DNA of 64,000 nucleotides from Opitutaceae bacterium BACL24 MAG-120322-bin51 (GCA_905182465.1 CAJJBI010000006.1:124001-188000), one strand, 5' to 3'. Numbered from the stretch's first letter, positions 37,313 to 48,290 are shown. Notes: generated by a model not told the origin, from the letters alone. Translations and numbers: made by a program.

Positions 37313-38287
37313 CTAAAAACTCCTTGGGTGTGCGGGGCCACGACCGCTACCGCTACCGCGATTTGGGTGGCCATGATCGTCTGAGTTTCCGGATGGTGGG
37401 CGCCTGTGCCGCCGGCGTTCAAAACTTGGGTCGGGCTCACCCTTAAACATGCGTGGGATGAAGGGGTAGTCCTCGGTCAGCACGTAGTAGTAGGTGCCTT
37501 CGGTGAATTCGGGAGTTACACCAAAGCGTCCGCCGCACTCATCTAGATCACCGCTGCTGTCTACGTATTCGTAGTCAATGGTGAAGGTGCCGTCGTAGTC
37601 GCCTCCTGGAGAGTCGCTACCACTTGGGCGTGTGCCTGCTTTGATTTGGTAGCTCGACTTTAATTCGACGATTACGCTGCCTGCATCTAGCGGGTCTTTT
37701 GTGCCGTATAACCCATAGATAGGAAAGCCATCCGCAGCCCAGCCGACGAGAGTCATGCCTTGCTCACCGCCCGAGAGCACTTCGAAAAGTTTACTTGGTA
37801 AGCCGTGATAGTGGTAGGCTCCATTCGGTTGCACGTGCGCATGATTCTGATCGAGCCCGAGTTTGACAGCGCCGCTTAGCGCTTCGTAATTCCACTCGGA
37901 GCTACGGTCGCGTTGGAAAAATTCGGCGGTGCCAGGATCAAATAGCACACCATTCAGGGCGATACCAAATGGCTGGCGGACCATCACAATGGCCTCTCTG
38001 GCAACTTTGGGTTTGAGTGCTACCTCGTAGTGGTAGTTTTGCGCTTGGATGCCGTTCGGATTACCTCGATTAGGGAATCGTCCCACCTCGTGGTCTGGAA
38101 TACCGTTGGACTTTATGATGCGCTTATCGCCTTCTATCTTGATCTTACACTGGGGTGCGATCTCGAGGGTTTGCCTAGCAGGAATTAAATTTAAATGAAA
38201 TTCGTTAGAATGCGCGAGACCGATTAGCGGCAAGAGTCCAGAGGTGAACAGGTAGAATGCTTTCGGGAGAGTCATTAATTTTTGCAT
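37313..38287 (-). CDS. Secreted YHYH-domain protein
   Basis: A 324-residue exported protein with a signal peptide (YLFTSGLLPLIGLAHS, cleavage near residue 27). It carries the eponymous YHYH tetrapeptide at AYHYHGLP, preceded by LDQNHAHVQPNG and followed by GWAADGFPIYGLYG, all hallmarks of the YHYH domain. The C-terminal 35 residues are Arg/His/Gly/Pro-rich (RRRHRRPP ... HPNRGSGSGRG) and look disordered. The His clusters suggest metal binding, but no function is established here. Confidence 0.85.
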   Translation of the reverse strand: MQKLMTLPKAFYLFTSGLLPLIGLAHSNEFHLNLIPARQTLEIAPQCKIKIEGDKRIIKSNGIPDHEVGRFPNRGNPNGIQAQNYHYEVALKPKVAREAIVMVRQPFGIALNGVLFDPGTAEFFQRDRSSEWNYEALSGAVKLGLDQNHAHVQPNGAYHYHGLPSKLFEVLSGGEQGMTLVGWAADGFPIYGLYGTKDPLDAGSVIVELKSSYQIKAGTRPSGSDSPGGDYDGTFTIDYEYVDSSGDLDECGGRFGVTPEFTEGTYYYVLTEDYPFIPRMFKGEPDPSFERRRHRRPPSGNSDDHGHPNRGSGSGRGPAHPRSF

Positions 38288-38319
38288 GCGACTATCATCG
38301 CACCCTACGCGTGAAAGTT

Positions 38320-39354
38320 TCAGCTAGCCTTCTCGCGTAGTATCTTGTAGCCGACCAGCTTTCCGGTGTCTTCATCCCAAAGCCGGAGACTCATCGATTT
38401 TAAGCTGCTGCGCAGCGTCAGTTCAGGCACTTGCTGGAAGAACGGCTCCGCTTCGTGGCAGGCCTTCAAATGATAGTTTGGGATACGGGAACTTAAATGG
38501 TGGATATGGTGGTAGCCGATGCTACCAGAAAACCAATTTAAGATCGCAGGCAATCGATAGAAGGAACTGCCTTGCATGGCCGAGTCGGTGTAGTCCCACT
38601 CCTCGCCTGCACGCCAGTAGGTATCTTCAAACTGGTGCTGCACGTAGAAGAGCCAGATGCCCAAGCTTCCGCACACGGTTATGATCGATAGCTGAATCCA
38701 GAGAAAATTCCAGAAGCCAAAAAGTAAAGTCATGGCGGCGGCATAAACCGCGATGCTGGCATTCATCTTGTAGACGTCCATCCGGTCGCGACGGTTTGCT
38801 AACTTGTAGGCGAATCGCTGGTAAATAACGAATAGCCCAAGCGGCCCTAACACGAAGAGCATAAAAGGATTCCGCGTGAGTCGATACTGCAGCTTGAGCC
38901 ATAATGGTGCTGCCTTGTACTCCTTGACCGTCATCGTCCAAACGTCGCCAACGCCTCGCTCGTCCAAGTTGCCAGAAGTGCCGTGGTGCACTGCGTGTTG
39001 CCAGCGCCAGTGGCGGTAGGGTGTGAGTGTCATTAACCCCGCGATGAAGCCGACGGCGTTGTTAGCATCTTTCGATTGGAAAAAGGAGCCGTGTCCACAG
39101 TCGTGAAAGATGATGAAAATACGTACTAAAAACATCCCCGCAAGTATAGCGAGACCCAACGTAAGTGGCCAAGATACCGAAACTGTGAAATACATCACAA
39201 TCCATAGCGCAATGTAAGAACCCATTGAGTTGGCGATCTGCCAAAGGCTCTTTTTCAGGCAAGGCGCTTGGTATTTTTTGACAATCTTTCTCCAATTGGG
39301 TGCAGCGTCAGGAGCTGAATCTGGCAAAGGTGGAGTCATAATAGAGGGATTCAT
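38320..39354 (-). CDS. Membrane fatty acid desaturase
   Basis: A 344-residue integral membrane di-iron desaturase. Three His boxes are visible: HDCGHGSFF, HAVHH (followed by GTSGN) and HHIHHLSSRIPNY. At least four hydrophobic segments surround them (IALWIVMYFTVSVSWPLTLGLAILAGMFLV, LFVLGPLGLFVIY, AAAMTLLFGFWNFLW, LSIITVCGSLGIWLFYVQH). It probably introduces double bonds into acyl lipids using O2. A start at 39339 is possible. Regiospecificity unknown. Confidence 0.9.
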   Translation of the reverse strand: MNPSIMTPPLPDSAPDAAPNWRKIVKKYQAPCLKKSLWQIANSMGSYIALWIVMYFTVSVSWPLTLGLAILAGMFLVRIFIIFHDCGHGSFFQSKDANNAVGFIAGLMTLTPYRHWRWQHAVHHGTSGNLDERGVGDVWTMTVKEYKAAPLWLKLQYRLTRNPFMLFVLGPLGLFVIYQRFAYKLANRRDRMDVYKMNASIAVYAAAMTLLFGFWNFLWIQLSIITVCGSLGIWLFYVQHQFEDTYWRAGEEWDYTDSAMQGSSFYRLPAILNWFSGSIGYHHIHHLSSRIPNYHLKACHEAEPFFQQVPELTLRSSLKSMSLRLWDEDTGKLVGYKILREKAS

Positions 39355-39650
39355 TGTGTTTTGAAATATGAGATTGTGGAGATGGGCGAATACTATTGAA
39401 GGTTTATTTTTTACCGTGCGGGTGAGTGTTATAAAGTCTTCGTTTTAGTAAGCAGCGGCTTTATTGGTAGCGAGTCAGTCGAGCTGACAGCTCTATATTT
39501 AATAGTTGGCATTTTTTGCTAAGCTACAAGACACATGTCTTTGTGCAAGTTTTTGATAGTAAATTACGGGCTGTAGTCGACAGGGCCTAATTTCGGCTCT
39601 TCGAACTCCACTAATCCCTATGACACTTCGTCTTTGATAATACAATCTTT
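39355..39650. other. Intergenic region between polA and desaturase; no gene seen
   Basis: 296 bases with no supported frame. A short dyad GAGCTGACAGCTC lies near 39480. No convincing terminator for polA was found here. Confidence 0.5.
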
Positions 39651-42446
39651 CTAGTGTGCTTCCAGCCAGTTTTCGCCCAATCCGATCTCGATTTCGATGG
39701 GGCAGGGTAGCTCCAATGCTCCAATCATACCTTCGCTTACTAGCTCATGGAGCTGGGCTTCTTCACTCGGTTCCATGTCAAAAATGAGTTCATCGTGGAC
39801 TTGGAGAAGCATGCGACTCTTTAGGCCTTTTTCTATAATAGAATTTTGGATACGCACCATTGCGATCTTGATCATGTCGGCGGCGGTGCCTTGGATCGGC
39901 ATGTTTATGGCGTTGCGTTCCGCGGCGGCGCGGATGGTGCCGTTAGCAGAGTTGATGTCGCGTAGGTAGCGACGGCGCCCGCATTGGGTCTCGACGTAGC
40001 CTTTCTTCTTGGCGCTTTCTTTCTGTGTTTCCATGTAGCCAGGGATGCCGGGAAACTGAGCGAAGTAGCTATCGATAATTTCTTGCGCCTCAGTCCGGCT
40101 AACGGTGCCGAGACGTTGGGCGAGACCGAATGCAGAGATGCCGTAGGGGATGCCAAAATTAACCATCTTCGCTGTGCTGCGTTGGTCGCGGGTCACTTCC
40201 CCGGGCGCGACGTCAAAGATCTTCGCGGCGGTAGCGGTGTGGATGTCTTGGCCTTCCTTGAACGCGGTCAGCAGACCGACGTCGCCCGTCAGGGCCGCAA
40301 GGATGCGCAGCTCGATTTGCGAATAGTCGGCTGCGAGTAGCTTCCAACCTTCGCGCGGGACGAATGCTTTTCGAATCTCGCGGCCTTTGGGGCTGCGAAC
40401 GGGGATATTTTGGAGGTTGGGATCGTTAGAAGACAGTCGACCCGTGGCGGTCTGCGCTTGGCCGTAATGGGTGTGGACGCGACCGGTAACCAGATCGACA
40501 GAGTTCGGGAGCGAGTCAATGTAGGTGCTCTTGAGCTTGGTCAGTTGGCGATACTCTAGAAGCTCGGCCACAATGGTGTGTTTGGGCGCGAGGTTCGAGA
40601 GGACTTGTTCGTTGGTAGCATATTGACCGGTCTTGGTCTTCTTGGGCTTTTCAACTAGTTTGAGTTCGTCGAACAAAACTTCGCCCAGTTGTTTTGGGGA
40701 GTTGAGGTTGAACTCACGTCCAGCGACTGCGTAAATAGAGGCTTTTAGCTCTGCAATGTGGCCGATGAGGGATTCGCCGGTGGCTGCGAGTGTCGTCTCG
40801 CAGAGACGGATGCCTTCGCTCTCCATCGCTACCAGCACGGGGAGGAGGGGCGTCTCAATCTCGTAAAATACTTTGGCCTGACCGCTCTCTTCGAGCTTTG
40901 GTTGAAAGATTTCCCAGAGCTGAAGTGTGACATCGGAGTCTTCGATCGCATAGTTGGCGAGGTCTTGCTCCGCCACGTCCGAGTAGTCGATGGCTTCGCC
41001 CTTTTTAGCGTCTGGCAGTAACTCGCTGAATCGAATGGGGGAATATTGTAGGAAGTCTTCCGAGAGGGTGTCGAGGTTGTGCCGTTGCTCGGGATCAATC
41101 AGGGCATGCGCGAGCATGGTGTCGTAACAGAGGCCTGCGACCAGGCAGTCGTTCTCCGCGAGCACGGACAGGTCGAATTTTAAGTTGTGTCCGATTTTAG
41201 TCAGTGACTCGTCGGCAAAGAGGGAGCGTAGTCCCGCAAGGGATTCCTCGGTTGCGGGCACCCAGTAGCCGCTGTGGGCTTCGGTGGAGAAGGAGATGCC
41301 GACGAGTTTTGCCGCACGAGGGTTGAGCGCAGTAGTTTCGGTGTCGAAGGCGAAGGTTTTTGCGGCGGTGAGTGTTGTGACGAGTTCGGCTAGTTCTGTA
41401 TTCGATTTTACGATACAATAGTCGGTTTTGATGTCGGCTATTTTTTTGAAGGCGATATCGGGTAGGAGGTCTAGCTGGGGCGGCGACGCCGCTAAGCTGG
41501 AACTCGGCGTGCCCATCTTTTCATCGTCCTCACTCATCAGGACAAGTTCTGTAGCAGCTTCTTGCGCGGAGAAGTCGGCGCCGAAGATACGTTTACCTAA
41601 GGTCCGAAATTCGAATTCGGCAAGGAGCGGAACAAGCTTCGTTTGGTCAGGCTGTTCTAGCAAGATGGCTTTCCAGTCGGCTTCGATAGGCACGTCGAGT
41701 TGTATGGTGGCGAGCACTTTGGACATGCGGGCTTGGTCGGCGTTGTCACGGACTTTTTCCTTCTGCTTACCCTTGAGTTCGTCGACATGATCGAGGAGGC
41801 CTTCGACGGTGTCGTACTGAGCGAGTAGCTTTTCAGCGGTCTTGGGGCCGATGCCAGGAACACCGGGAATGTTGTCGGCGGTATCGCCGCAGAGCCCTAG
41901 CATGTCGATGACTTGATCGACGCGGGCGATGCCCCATTTTTCTTTGATCTCTTCGATGCCCAGAATTTCTCCGCCGTCGCCTTTGCGCCCAGGGCGATAC
42001 ATTTTGATCTTTTCGGTCACGAGTTGGCCGAAGTCTTTATCAGGAGTGACCATGTAGATTTCGTCAAAGCCGTCGGCCTCGGCACGGTGAGCAAGGGTGC
42101 CGATGATATCGTCGGCCTCGTAACCGTCGAGTTTGAGCACAGGAATGCCAAAAGCCTCAGCCACGCGGTCGAGGTGGGGCATGGCGGCGGAAAGGTCTTC
42201 GGGCATATCTTCGCGGTGGGCCTTATATTCGGGGTGAATACGGTGGCGCTCCGTCGGCGCGGAGGTGTCGAAGACGACTGCTAGGTGCGAAGGCTTCTGC
42301 TTAGTTATTAGCTCGATCAGAGTGGCGGTGAAGCCGAAGATGGCCGAGGTGTTAAAACCCTTGCTGGTGTAAATTGGGCTGCGAATGAGGGCGAAGTGCG
42401 CACGATAGGCGAGCGCCATGCCGTCGAGGAGATAGAGAGATTTCAT
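39651..42446 (-). CDS. polA: DNA polymerase I
   Basis: 931 residues with all three activities. The 5'-nuclease domain spans about residues 1-290 (LLDGMALAYRAHFAL, GYEADDIIGTLA, GDTADNIPGVPGIGPKTA). The 3'-5' exonuclease spans about 350-530 with intact acidic residues (FAFDTETT, GHNLKFDLSVL, YAIEDSDVT), so proofreading is likely retained. The polymerase domain has LLAADYSQIELRILA, the RSTAKMVNFGIPYG finger and LLQVHDELIFD. It starts 20 bases after the CCA-adding enzyme gene, with an A/T-rich repeat spanning the junction. Confidence 0.97.
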   Translation of the reverse strand: MKSLYLLDGMALAYRAHFALIRSPIYTSKGFNTSAIFGFTATLIELITKQKPSHLAVVFDTSAPTERHRIHPEYKAHREDMPEDLSAAMPHLDRVAEAFGIPVLKLDGYEADDIIGTLAHRAEADGFDEIYMVTPDKDFGQLVTEKIKMYRPGRKGDGGEILGIEEIKEKWGIARVDQVIDMLGLCGDTADNIPGVPGIGPKTAEKLLAQYDTVEGLLDHVDELKGKQKEKVRDNADQARMSKVLATIQLDVPIEADWKAILLEQPDQTKLVPLLAEFEFRTLGKRIFGADFSAQEAATELVLMSEDDEKMGTPSSSLAASPPQLDLLPDIAFKKIADIKTDYCIVKSNTELAELVTTLTAAKTFAFDTETTALNPRAAKLVGISFSTEAHSGYWVPATEESLAGLRSLFADESLTKIGHNLKFDLSVLAENDCLVAGLCYDTMLAHALIDPEQRHNLDTLSEDFLQYSPIRFSELLPDAKKGEAIDYSDVAEQDLANYAIEDSDVTLQLWEIFQPKLEESGQAKVFYEIETPLLPVLVAMESEGIRLCETTLAATGESLIGHIAELKASIYAVAGREFNLNSPKQLGEVLFDELKLVEKPKKTKTGQYATNEQVLSNLAPKHTIVAELLEYRQLTKLKSTYIDSLPNSVDLVTGRVHTHYGQAQTATGRLSSNDPNLQNIPVRSPKGREIRKAFVPREGWKLLAADYSQIELRILAALTGDVGLLTAFKEGQDIHTATAAKIFDVAPGEVTRDQRSTAKMVNFGIPYGISAFGLAQRLGTVSRTEAQEIIDSYFAQFPGIPGYMETQKESAKKKGYVETQCGRRRYLRDINSANGTIRAAAERNAINMPIQGTAADMIKIAMVRIQNSIIEKGLKSRMLLQVHDELIFDMEPSEEAQLHELVSEGMIGALELPCPIEIEIGLGENWLEAH

Positions 42447-42450
42447 GTGT

Positions 42451-42475
42451 GAATTAGGAATCAGAATTATTGAAT
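42451..42475. repeat. GAATTAGGAAT-type repeat at the cca/polA junction
   Basis: GAATTAGGAATCAGAATTATTGAAT covers the stop of the CCA-adding enzyme gene and the bases just before the polA ATG. It is related to the repeats at 26244-26263 and 9451-9480. Confidence 0.45.
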
Positions 42476-43849
42476 CTCGGGAACGAGTTTCTTTAAGTAA
42501 TCTCGCCCCGCAGGTTCGTCGGTAAAGGTGCCGTCGAGCTGGGCTTCGTAGGCTTGGTCGAGGATCTTGCCGAAGTTTTTGCTCGGCTTAATGCCTAGGT
42601 CGATGAGGTGGCGGCCTTGGAGTATGGGCTTGGGCGCGTTGTCTTGGATGGTGAGCTCGGCAGTCTTTTTGAGGAGCCATTCGCCCTCAGGGAATCCTTC
42701 TGGCTTCAGTGGGGGGCGGCCGTAGGTGTCGGCGTGGGCGACGCGCACGAGGCGGTCGATGCGTTTGACGCGGACGGCAAGGCGGCGGATGGCGGAGTCA
42801 CCCGCGCTTTCGCGATAGAGGGAGAGGGGGCGCATGTGCTGCTCGACGAGGGGGAGTACTTCCTCGAAAATTTTCTTCTGTCGGGTAATGCGCTCTAGGA
42901 AATTTTTGGCTAGGGGAACGCCGAGCACGTCGTGGCGGGGGCTACGGATACGGCCATTTTCATCAGTGTAGGTGGTGTCGGGCTTGCCCATGTCGTGGCA
43001 AAGTATGGCAAGGCCCACGATCAGGTCTTCCCAGTCGTCGCCTGTGCGTTTTGCAGCATAGACGTCGAGGCAGTGGCAGGTATGTGTCCAGACGTCGCCT
43101 TCGGGGTGCCATTGTGGGTCTTGTGCGCAGCCGGCGAGGGCGGCAAGTTCAGGAAAATTTTGCAGCCAGCCGCAGGCTTGTATAAAACGTAGACCGCTGC
43201 CGATTTGATTTCCTTTGAGGATGAGCTTTTTCCACTCCTCCCAGAGGCGTTCCATCGGCAGGTGCTCAGGGCTTAGTTTTCGGCATAGCGCGACAGTCTC
43301 GGGCGCGGCTTCTAAGTTAAAGCGGGCGATGAATTGCATGCCTCGGAGCACGCGTAGCGGATCCTCCGAGAAGGCGTCGGAGACGTGGCAGAGGCGACGA
43401 GCTTTAAGGTCGGCAATGCCGTCATAGGGATCAAGCATCTCCCCAGTTAATGGATCACAGCTGATTGCGTTGACGGTGTAATCCCTGCGTGAAGCGGCTT
43501 CTCGGGGGGACATGGTCGGGTCGCCCTCGACTTTGAAGTCGGTGTGCTTTGGGCCGAAGCGGGATTCGCGTCGAGGCAGAGCGATGTCGATGTCGAGACC
43601 TTTAAGGATGAAGACACCAAAGGCGCGACCTACGGTGTCTAGTTGAAAGTGAGTCGAGAGAGCAGCTTCGACCGCGTCGGCATCAAGGCCGTAAACTTCC
43701 ATATCGACGTCCTTAGCGGGGATGCCGAGTAGCCCGTCGCGCACGCAACCGCCGACCAAAAGTGCGCGTCCGCCAGTTTCGCTCAATATCTGGGCGACTT
43801 GTTGGGCGGCGTCACCTTGGGTTTTTGTAATGTTTTTTAAAATACTCAA
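42467..43849 (-). CDS. cca: CCA tRNA nucleotidyltransferase with HD domain
   Basis: Adds or repairs the 3'-CCA end of tRNAs. The 460-residue class II nucleotidyltransferase has [12 protein letters not shown], the metal-binding Asp pair in [10 protein letters not shown], the [11 protein letters not shown]-binding motif and the [15 protein letters not shown] neck. A C-terminal HD domain ([13 protein letters not shown] ... [13 protein letters not shown]) matches the multifunctional type with phosphohydrolase activity. The tRNA-His here already encodes CCA, so for that tRNA repair would be the main role. It precedes polA in a likely operon. Confidence 0.93.
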   Translation of the reverse strand: MSILKNITKTQGDAAQQVAQILSETGGRALLVGGCVRDGLLGIPAKDVDMEVYGLDADAVEAALSTHFQLDTVGRAFGVFILKGLDIDIALPRRESRFGPKHTDFKVEGDPTMSPREAASRRDYTVNAISCDPLTGEMLDPYDGIADLKARRLCHVSDAFSEDPLRVLRGMQFIARFNLEAAPETVALCRKLSPEHLPMERLWEEWKKLILKGNQIGSGLRFIQACGWLQNFPELAALAGCAQDPQWHPEGDVWTHTCHCLDVYAAKRTGDDWEDLIVGLAILCHDMGKPDTTYTDENGRIRSPRHDVLGVPLAKNFLERITRQKKIFEEVLPLVEQHMRPLSLYRESAGDSAIRRLAVRVKRIDRLVRVAHADTYGRPPLKPEGFPEGEWLLKKTAELTIQDNAPKPILQGRHLIDLGIKPSKNFGKILDQAYEAQLDGTFTDEPAGRDYLKKLVPEIQ

Positions 43850-43851
43850 AG

Positions 43852-43890
43852 GAAGTGAGGAGTGAGGAATGGTAAGTGTGAAGTGAGTAG
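43852..43890. repeat. GTGAGGAGTGAGG simple repeat in the cca-nadK gap
   Basis: A run of GTGAG/GTGAAG-like units between the nadK stop and the cca start. It resembles the stretches at two of the uvrA breaks (12812-12857 and 12103-12140) and the GGTGAGTGGTGAG inside uvrA fragment 5. Confidence 0.5.
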
Positions 43891-43936
43891 TATTTACATT
43901 AAAAAACCTCCACTTCCCATTGTCGGAAAAGCCGAT

Positions 43937-44770
43937 TTACCGAATCGTCGGATTCCCCCATCGGAGCTTATCGCGGATGATGGCGAAGTGGCTATGGTCG
44001 GGGTTTTGCATGAGGCGGAAGCTGCGGTCAGCCACGGCGATCTCGATGGGAAAATTATCCTCTGATAGAAAGCGGACGCGTCCGTCGATGGTAATGCGGG
44101 GGCAGGGACCAGGCTCGAGGTTGGCGACGCTGATCTGCGAAGAGTTGTCAAAAATCACGGAGCGATTGCCGAGTGTATGCGGGCAGATCGGCGTCATAGC
44201 AATGGCGCTGACGCGGGGGCCAATAATGGGGCCGCCTGCGGAGAGGTTATAAGCAGTTGACCCTGTTGGTGTGGAAAAGATGAGGCCATCGCAGTGATAT
44301 TCAGAGACCGGGTTGCCGTTGCTAGCCACTTGTAGACGGATGAGGCCGCTGCCGTCGGTCTCCTTGAGCACGACATCGTTGAGCCCGTAAACGGATTCGC
44401 CGTTTTTAGTGGTACAGCGTAGGATTGAGCGTTCGGCGATTTCGTAGTGACCTTTAATCAATTTAGGCAGATCTTTGGCGGCTTCTTCGGCGGAAAAGGT
44501 AGCGAGGAAGCCGAGCTTACCCATATTAACGCCCAGCACGGCACAGTCAGATTCGAGCGCGGCGGCGAGTACACCGAGCAGAGTGCCGTCACCTCCGATG
44601 GAGCAGCAGAGGTCTTGACCAGCGAGGGCTTCGGCTTGGAGCGGGTAATCGCTGCAGATCGTGGTCTGGACTCCCTCGCGGTCGGCTAGGCTAGCCAGGC
44701 AACGGGCGGCTTTTTCGGCTCCGGGCTTGGTCGTATTGACCGCAAAGGTGATGGTCTTGATTGCTTGCAT
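43937..44770 (-). CDS. nadK: NAD kinase
   Basis: Phosphorylates NAD+ to NADP+ with ATP. From ATG 44770 the protein is 277 residues; a TTG start 7 codons upstream is less likely. It has the diagnostic [32 protein letters not shown], the catalytic and binding loop [23 protein letters not shown], and a C-terminal strand region with ITIDG. Followed by the cca-polA pair on the same strand. Confidence 0.96.
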   Translation of the reverse strand: MQAIKTITFAVNTTKPGAEKAARCLASLADREGVQTTICSDYPLQAEALAGQDLCCSIGGDGTLLGVLAAALESDCAVLGVNMGKLGFLATFSAEEAAKDLPKLIKGHYEIAERSILRCTTKNGESVYGLNDVVLKETDGSGLIRLQVASNGNPVSEYHCDGLIFSTPTGSTAYNLSAGGPIIGPRVSAIAMTPICPHTLGNRSVIFDNSSQISVANLEPGPCPRITIDGRVRFLSEDNFPIEIAVADRSFRLMQNPDHSHFAIIRDKLRWGNPTIR

Positions 44771-44923
44771 GGTTAAAAATGACTCCGCCAAGCGAAGGTT
44801 CTCAACTTGGGTGCTAGTTTGGCGGAATTTTTGGAAAGCTTCTAAAATAGCTGAATACCTAGTCTTTTGGCAAGTATGGGTTACTCAGTAGCGTTTATCT
44901 TACTATTGCTCTCTGGTAAGGGA

Positions 44924-45655
44924 TTAAGCGAACAAGCGCTCAATGTCTTTTTTGCCGAGGATCTTGATGCCGCCGCGTGGGATATTTTTTAAAATAATGC
45001 TACCGATCTGGTGACGGACGAGTTTTTTAACGAAGTAGCGGTTGGCTTCGAAGAGGCGACGCACTTCGCGCTTCTTACCGTGGTGGAGGTGGACTTCAAG
45101 GCGACGTTGGTAGCCTTCACCTGCTTGCGGGGCTGGAATGACTTTTTCAGCTTTAAGAAAATCGCCTTCGTATTCGGTGCCCGTAAGGAGTTTTGGGATG
45201 TCGGCTTTATTGAAATCACGGTGTAGAACGACACGGTAGCGCTTGACTACTTGATTACTGGGGTGCGTGAGACGATGGGCCAAGTCGCCGTCGTTGGTTA
45301 TGACGAGTAGGCCTTCACTATCTTTATCGAGGCGTCCTGCGCAAAAAAGGCGCTGGCGCTGTAGGTCGGGCGGCAGGAGGTCGAAGACCGTGCGATCCGC
45401 GTGAGGATCGGAATTTGTGCAGAGCGTGCCCTTCGGCTTGTTCATGATGAGCGTAATCGAGCGCTCTTCCTTGCGTAGGATCGGCTTGTTGTTGACGAAA
45501 ATTGCGTCATCCAAAGTAGCTTTATCGCCAAGCTGGGCAATTTTTCCATTCACGCGAACATTGCCATCTTCGATAATACGTTCGGCCTCGCGGCGTGAGC
45601 AAATGCCTGCATTGGCGATGAGCTTTTGTATGCGTTGTGGTTCTTGTTCGGACAT
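44924..45655 (-). CDS. RsuA/RluB-family pseudouridine synthase
   Basis: A 243-residue rRNA pseudouridine synthase. An N-terminal S4 RNA-binding domain (RIQKLIANAGICSRREAERIIEDGNVRVNG) is followed by the catalytic domain, with the nucleophilic Asp in AGRLDKDSEGLLVITNDG. RRLEVHLHHGKKREVRRLF follows. RluB (23S) and RsuA (16S) members cannot be separated by eye; the layout looks most like RluB. Divergent from fabG. Confidence 0.92.
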   Translation of the reverse strand: MSEQEPQRIQKLIANAGICSRREAERIIEDGNVRVNGKIAQLGDKATLDDAIFVNNKPILRKEERSITLIMNKPKGTLCTNSDPHADRTVFDLLPPDLQRQRLFCAGRLDKDSEGLLVITNDGDLAHRLTHPSNQVVKRYRVVLHRDFNKADIPKLLTGTEYEGDFLKAEKVIPAPQAGEGYQRRLEVHLHHGKKREVRRLFEANRYFVKKLVRHQIGSIILKNIPRGGIKILGKKDIERLFA

Positions 45656-45754
45656 TGCATTTACTAGAGTCTTGAGAAGACGTGCATGTCAATGTTGCTC
45701 GGTGGTAACATTGGGCTTGCGCCAAAGTGACGAAATGTCGGAAACTTTGTTTAC

Positions 45755-46503
<749 letters not shown>

Positions 46504-46545
46504 CCAAATGTAATTAACTTTAACTAAACCTATAAATAGAAAATC

Positions 46546-46800
46546 ATGTCAGACCTAACAATTGAACAACGTGTAAAGACAATCATCGTCGACCAGCTCA
46601 ACGTAAATGAAGAGCAAGTCACAGCAGAAGCATCCTTTTTGGATGACCTCGGTGCTGACTCCCTCGACACAGTCGAGCTTATCATGGCTTTCGAAGAAGA
46701 GTTTAGTGATGAAATCGACGGTGAAATTCCTGAAGCCGACGCTGAAAAGCTTCAAAATGTCGGAGATGTGATTAAATACATCACAGAAAAGGCAGGATAA
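46546..46800 (+). CDS. acpP: Acyl carrier protein
   Basis: An 84-residue acidic carrier of growing acyl chains. The 4'-phosphopantetheine attachment Ser is S39 in GADSLD. It sits 44 bases after fabG and is followed by a perfect terminator hairpin, so its mRNA level can exceed that of fabF, which fits the high need for ACP. Confidence 0.97.
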   Translation: MSDLTIEQRVKTIIVDQLNVNEEQVTAEASFLDDLGADSLDTVELIMAFEEEFSDEIDGEIPEADAEKLQNVGDVIKYITEKAG

Positions 46801-46824
46801 GAAAATTCTACTTTCAAACTAACA

Positions 46825-46856
46825 ATTAAGCCGCTTTAATGCGGCTTAATTTTTTT
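46825..46856 (+). terminator. Terminator/attenuator between acpP and fabF
   Basis: ATTAAGCCGC (46825-46834) and GCGGCTTAAT (46841-46850) form a perfect 10-pair stem with a 6-base loop, followed by T6. It ends 12 bases before the fabF ATG, so it falls inside the transcriptional unit and would partly uncouple fabF from acpP. Confidence 0.9.
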
Positions 46857-46868
46857 ATAAGTATCATT

Positions 46869-48128
46869 ATGAGTGAAGCAATTGAGAGACAACGCGTCGT
46901 CATAACAGGCATCGGCACCGTGACTAGTTACGGTGACGGCATCGAAGCCTTGTGGGATAACCTCCTTGCAGGTAAGAGCGGCATCGATTCGGTAAAATCA
47001 TTCGATACCACCGACTATCCATCCAAAGTTGGCTCGGAGTGCTTGCACTTTGATGCGGCCCAATACATGGATCCGAAAGAAGCGCGCCGCAACGACCGTT
47101 ACACGCAATTTGCCGTGGCTGCCTCCCGACTTGCTTTGAAAGATGCCGGTATCGAGGATACTTCGACGCTCGAAGCCGACCGATTTGGCGTTCTCATCGG
47201 TTCCGGTATTGGCGGCATGATGACGATTCAGACTCAGAGCCGCAAGCTCTACGAAGGCGGCCCACGTCGCGTTTCTCCGTTTATGATTCCCTCGCTCATT
47301 GCAAACATTGCTAGTGGTGTTGTCGCCATCGAGGTAGGCGCCCGTGGACCTAACTTCGGTATTGTCAGCGCTTGTGCATCTGGCACTCATAGCATTGGCG
47401 AAGCTTTCCACATGCTCCGTGACGGAGAGTCCGACATTATGTTAGCCGGGGGTAGTGAGGCCGCCATTACCGAACTCGGCTATGCCGGATTTTGTTCAAT
47501 GAAGGCCATGAGTACAAGCTACAACGACGATCCCACTACTGCCAGTCGCCCCTTTGAAAAAGGCCGCGACGGCTTCATTATGGGTGAAGGCTCTGGTGTG
47601 CTCGTAATGGAAACTCTCGAACATGCCAAAGCGCGCGGCGCGAATATCATCTGCGAAATTGCTGGCTACAGCGCGACTTGCGACGCTTATCATATCACCT
47701 CGCCCGACCCCGAGGGTAAAGCCCTCGGCGCAGCCATGTTAAATGTGGTCAATGAAGCTGGTATCACGCCAGAGGACGTCAGTTACATCAACGCTCACGG
47801 CACATCGACTCCTTACAACGACAAATTTGAAACCAGCGCGATCAAGAAGGCCTACGGTGACCACGCTTACAAAGTAGCGATCTCTTCTACCAAGGGTATG
47901 ACAGGTCACCTACTCGGTGCTGCCGGTGGTATCGAATCGGCAGTCTGTGCGCTTTCCATCCGCGATGGTAAAATTCCGCCCACAATTAATTACAACGAGC
48001 CTGATCCCGATTGCGATCTAGACTATGTGCCTAATGAAATGCGCGAGGCCGAAGTCAATGTGGCAATTTGTAACAATCTCGGTTTCGGCGGGCACAACGC
48101 GACTCTACTTTATAAAAAGCTAGTTTAG
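46869..48128 (+). CDS. fabF: 3-oxoacyl-ACP synthase II
   Basis: Condenses malonyl-ACP with acyl-ACP. From ATG 46869 the protein is 419 residues; the in-frame codons upstream lie in the terminator. Catalytic residues are C169 (SACASG), H310 (NAHGTSTPYND), K342 and H347 (SSTKGMTGHLLGAAG). It closes the fabG-acpP-fabF cluster and is followed by its own terminator. Confidence 0.96.
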   Translation: MSEAIERQRVVITGIGTVTSYGDGIEALWDNLLAGKSGIDSVKSFDTTDYPSKVGSECLHFDAAQYMDPKEARRNDRYTQFAVAASRLALKDAGIEDTSTLEADRFGVLIGSGIGGMMTIQTQSRKLYEGGPRRVSPFMIPSLIANIASGVVAIEVGARGPNFGIVSACASGTHSIGEAFHMLRDGESDIMLAGGSEAAITELGYAGFCSMKAMSTSYNDDPTTASRPFEKGRDGFIMGEGSGVLVMETLEHAKARGANIICEIAGYSATCDAYHITSPDPEGKALGAAMLNVVNEAGITPEDVSYINAHGTSTPYNDKFETSAIKKAYGDHAYKVAISSTKGMTGHLLGAAGGIESAVCALSIRDGKIPPTINYNEPDPDCDLDYVPNEMREAEVNVAICNNLGFGGHNATLLYKKLV

Positions 48129-48150
48129 CGTTTCCTTCGCATTATTATAG

Positions 48151-48182
48151 AAAAAGCCTGATGGATTTCCTTCAGGCTTTTT
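48151..48182 (+). terminator. Terminator after fabF
   Basis: AAAAAGCCTGA (48151-48161) pairs perfectly with TCAGGCTTTTT (48172-48182) around a 10-base loop. The A-run before and T-run after make it able to act in both directions. Confidence 0.88.
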
Positions 48183-48290
48183 ACTGGTAGCAATGAGTGT
48201 GGAGCTTTTGTGAAAGATGAGCGAATTCCTCTAGTCGGAAATCTTGTCGGCTTGCAACTTACCTAGACTTAGTCAGCCTATCTCTCTCTT

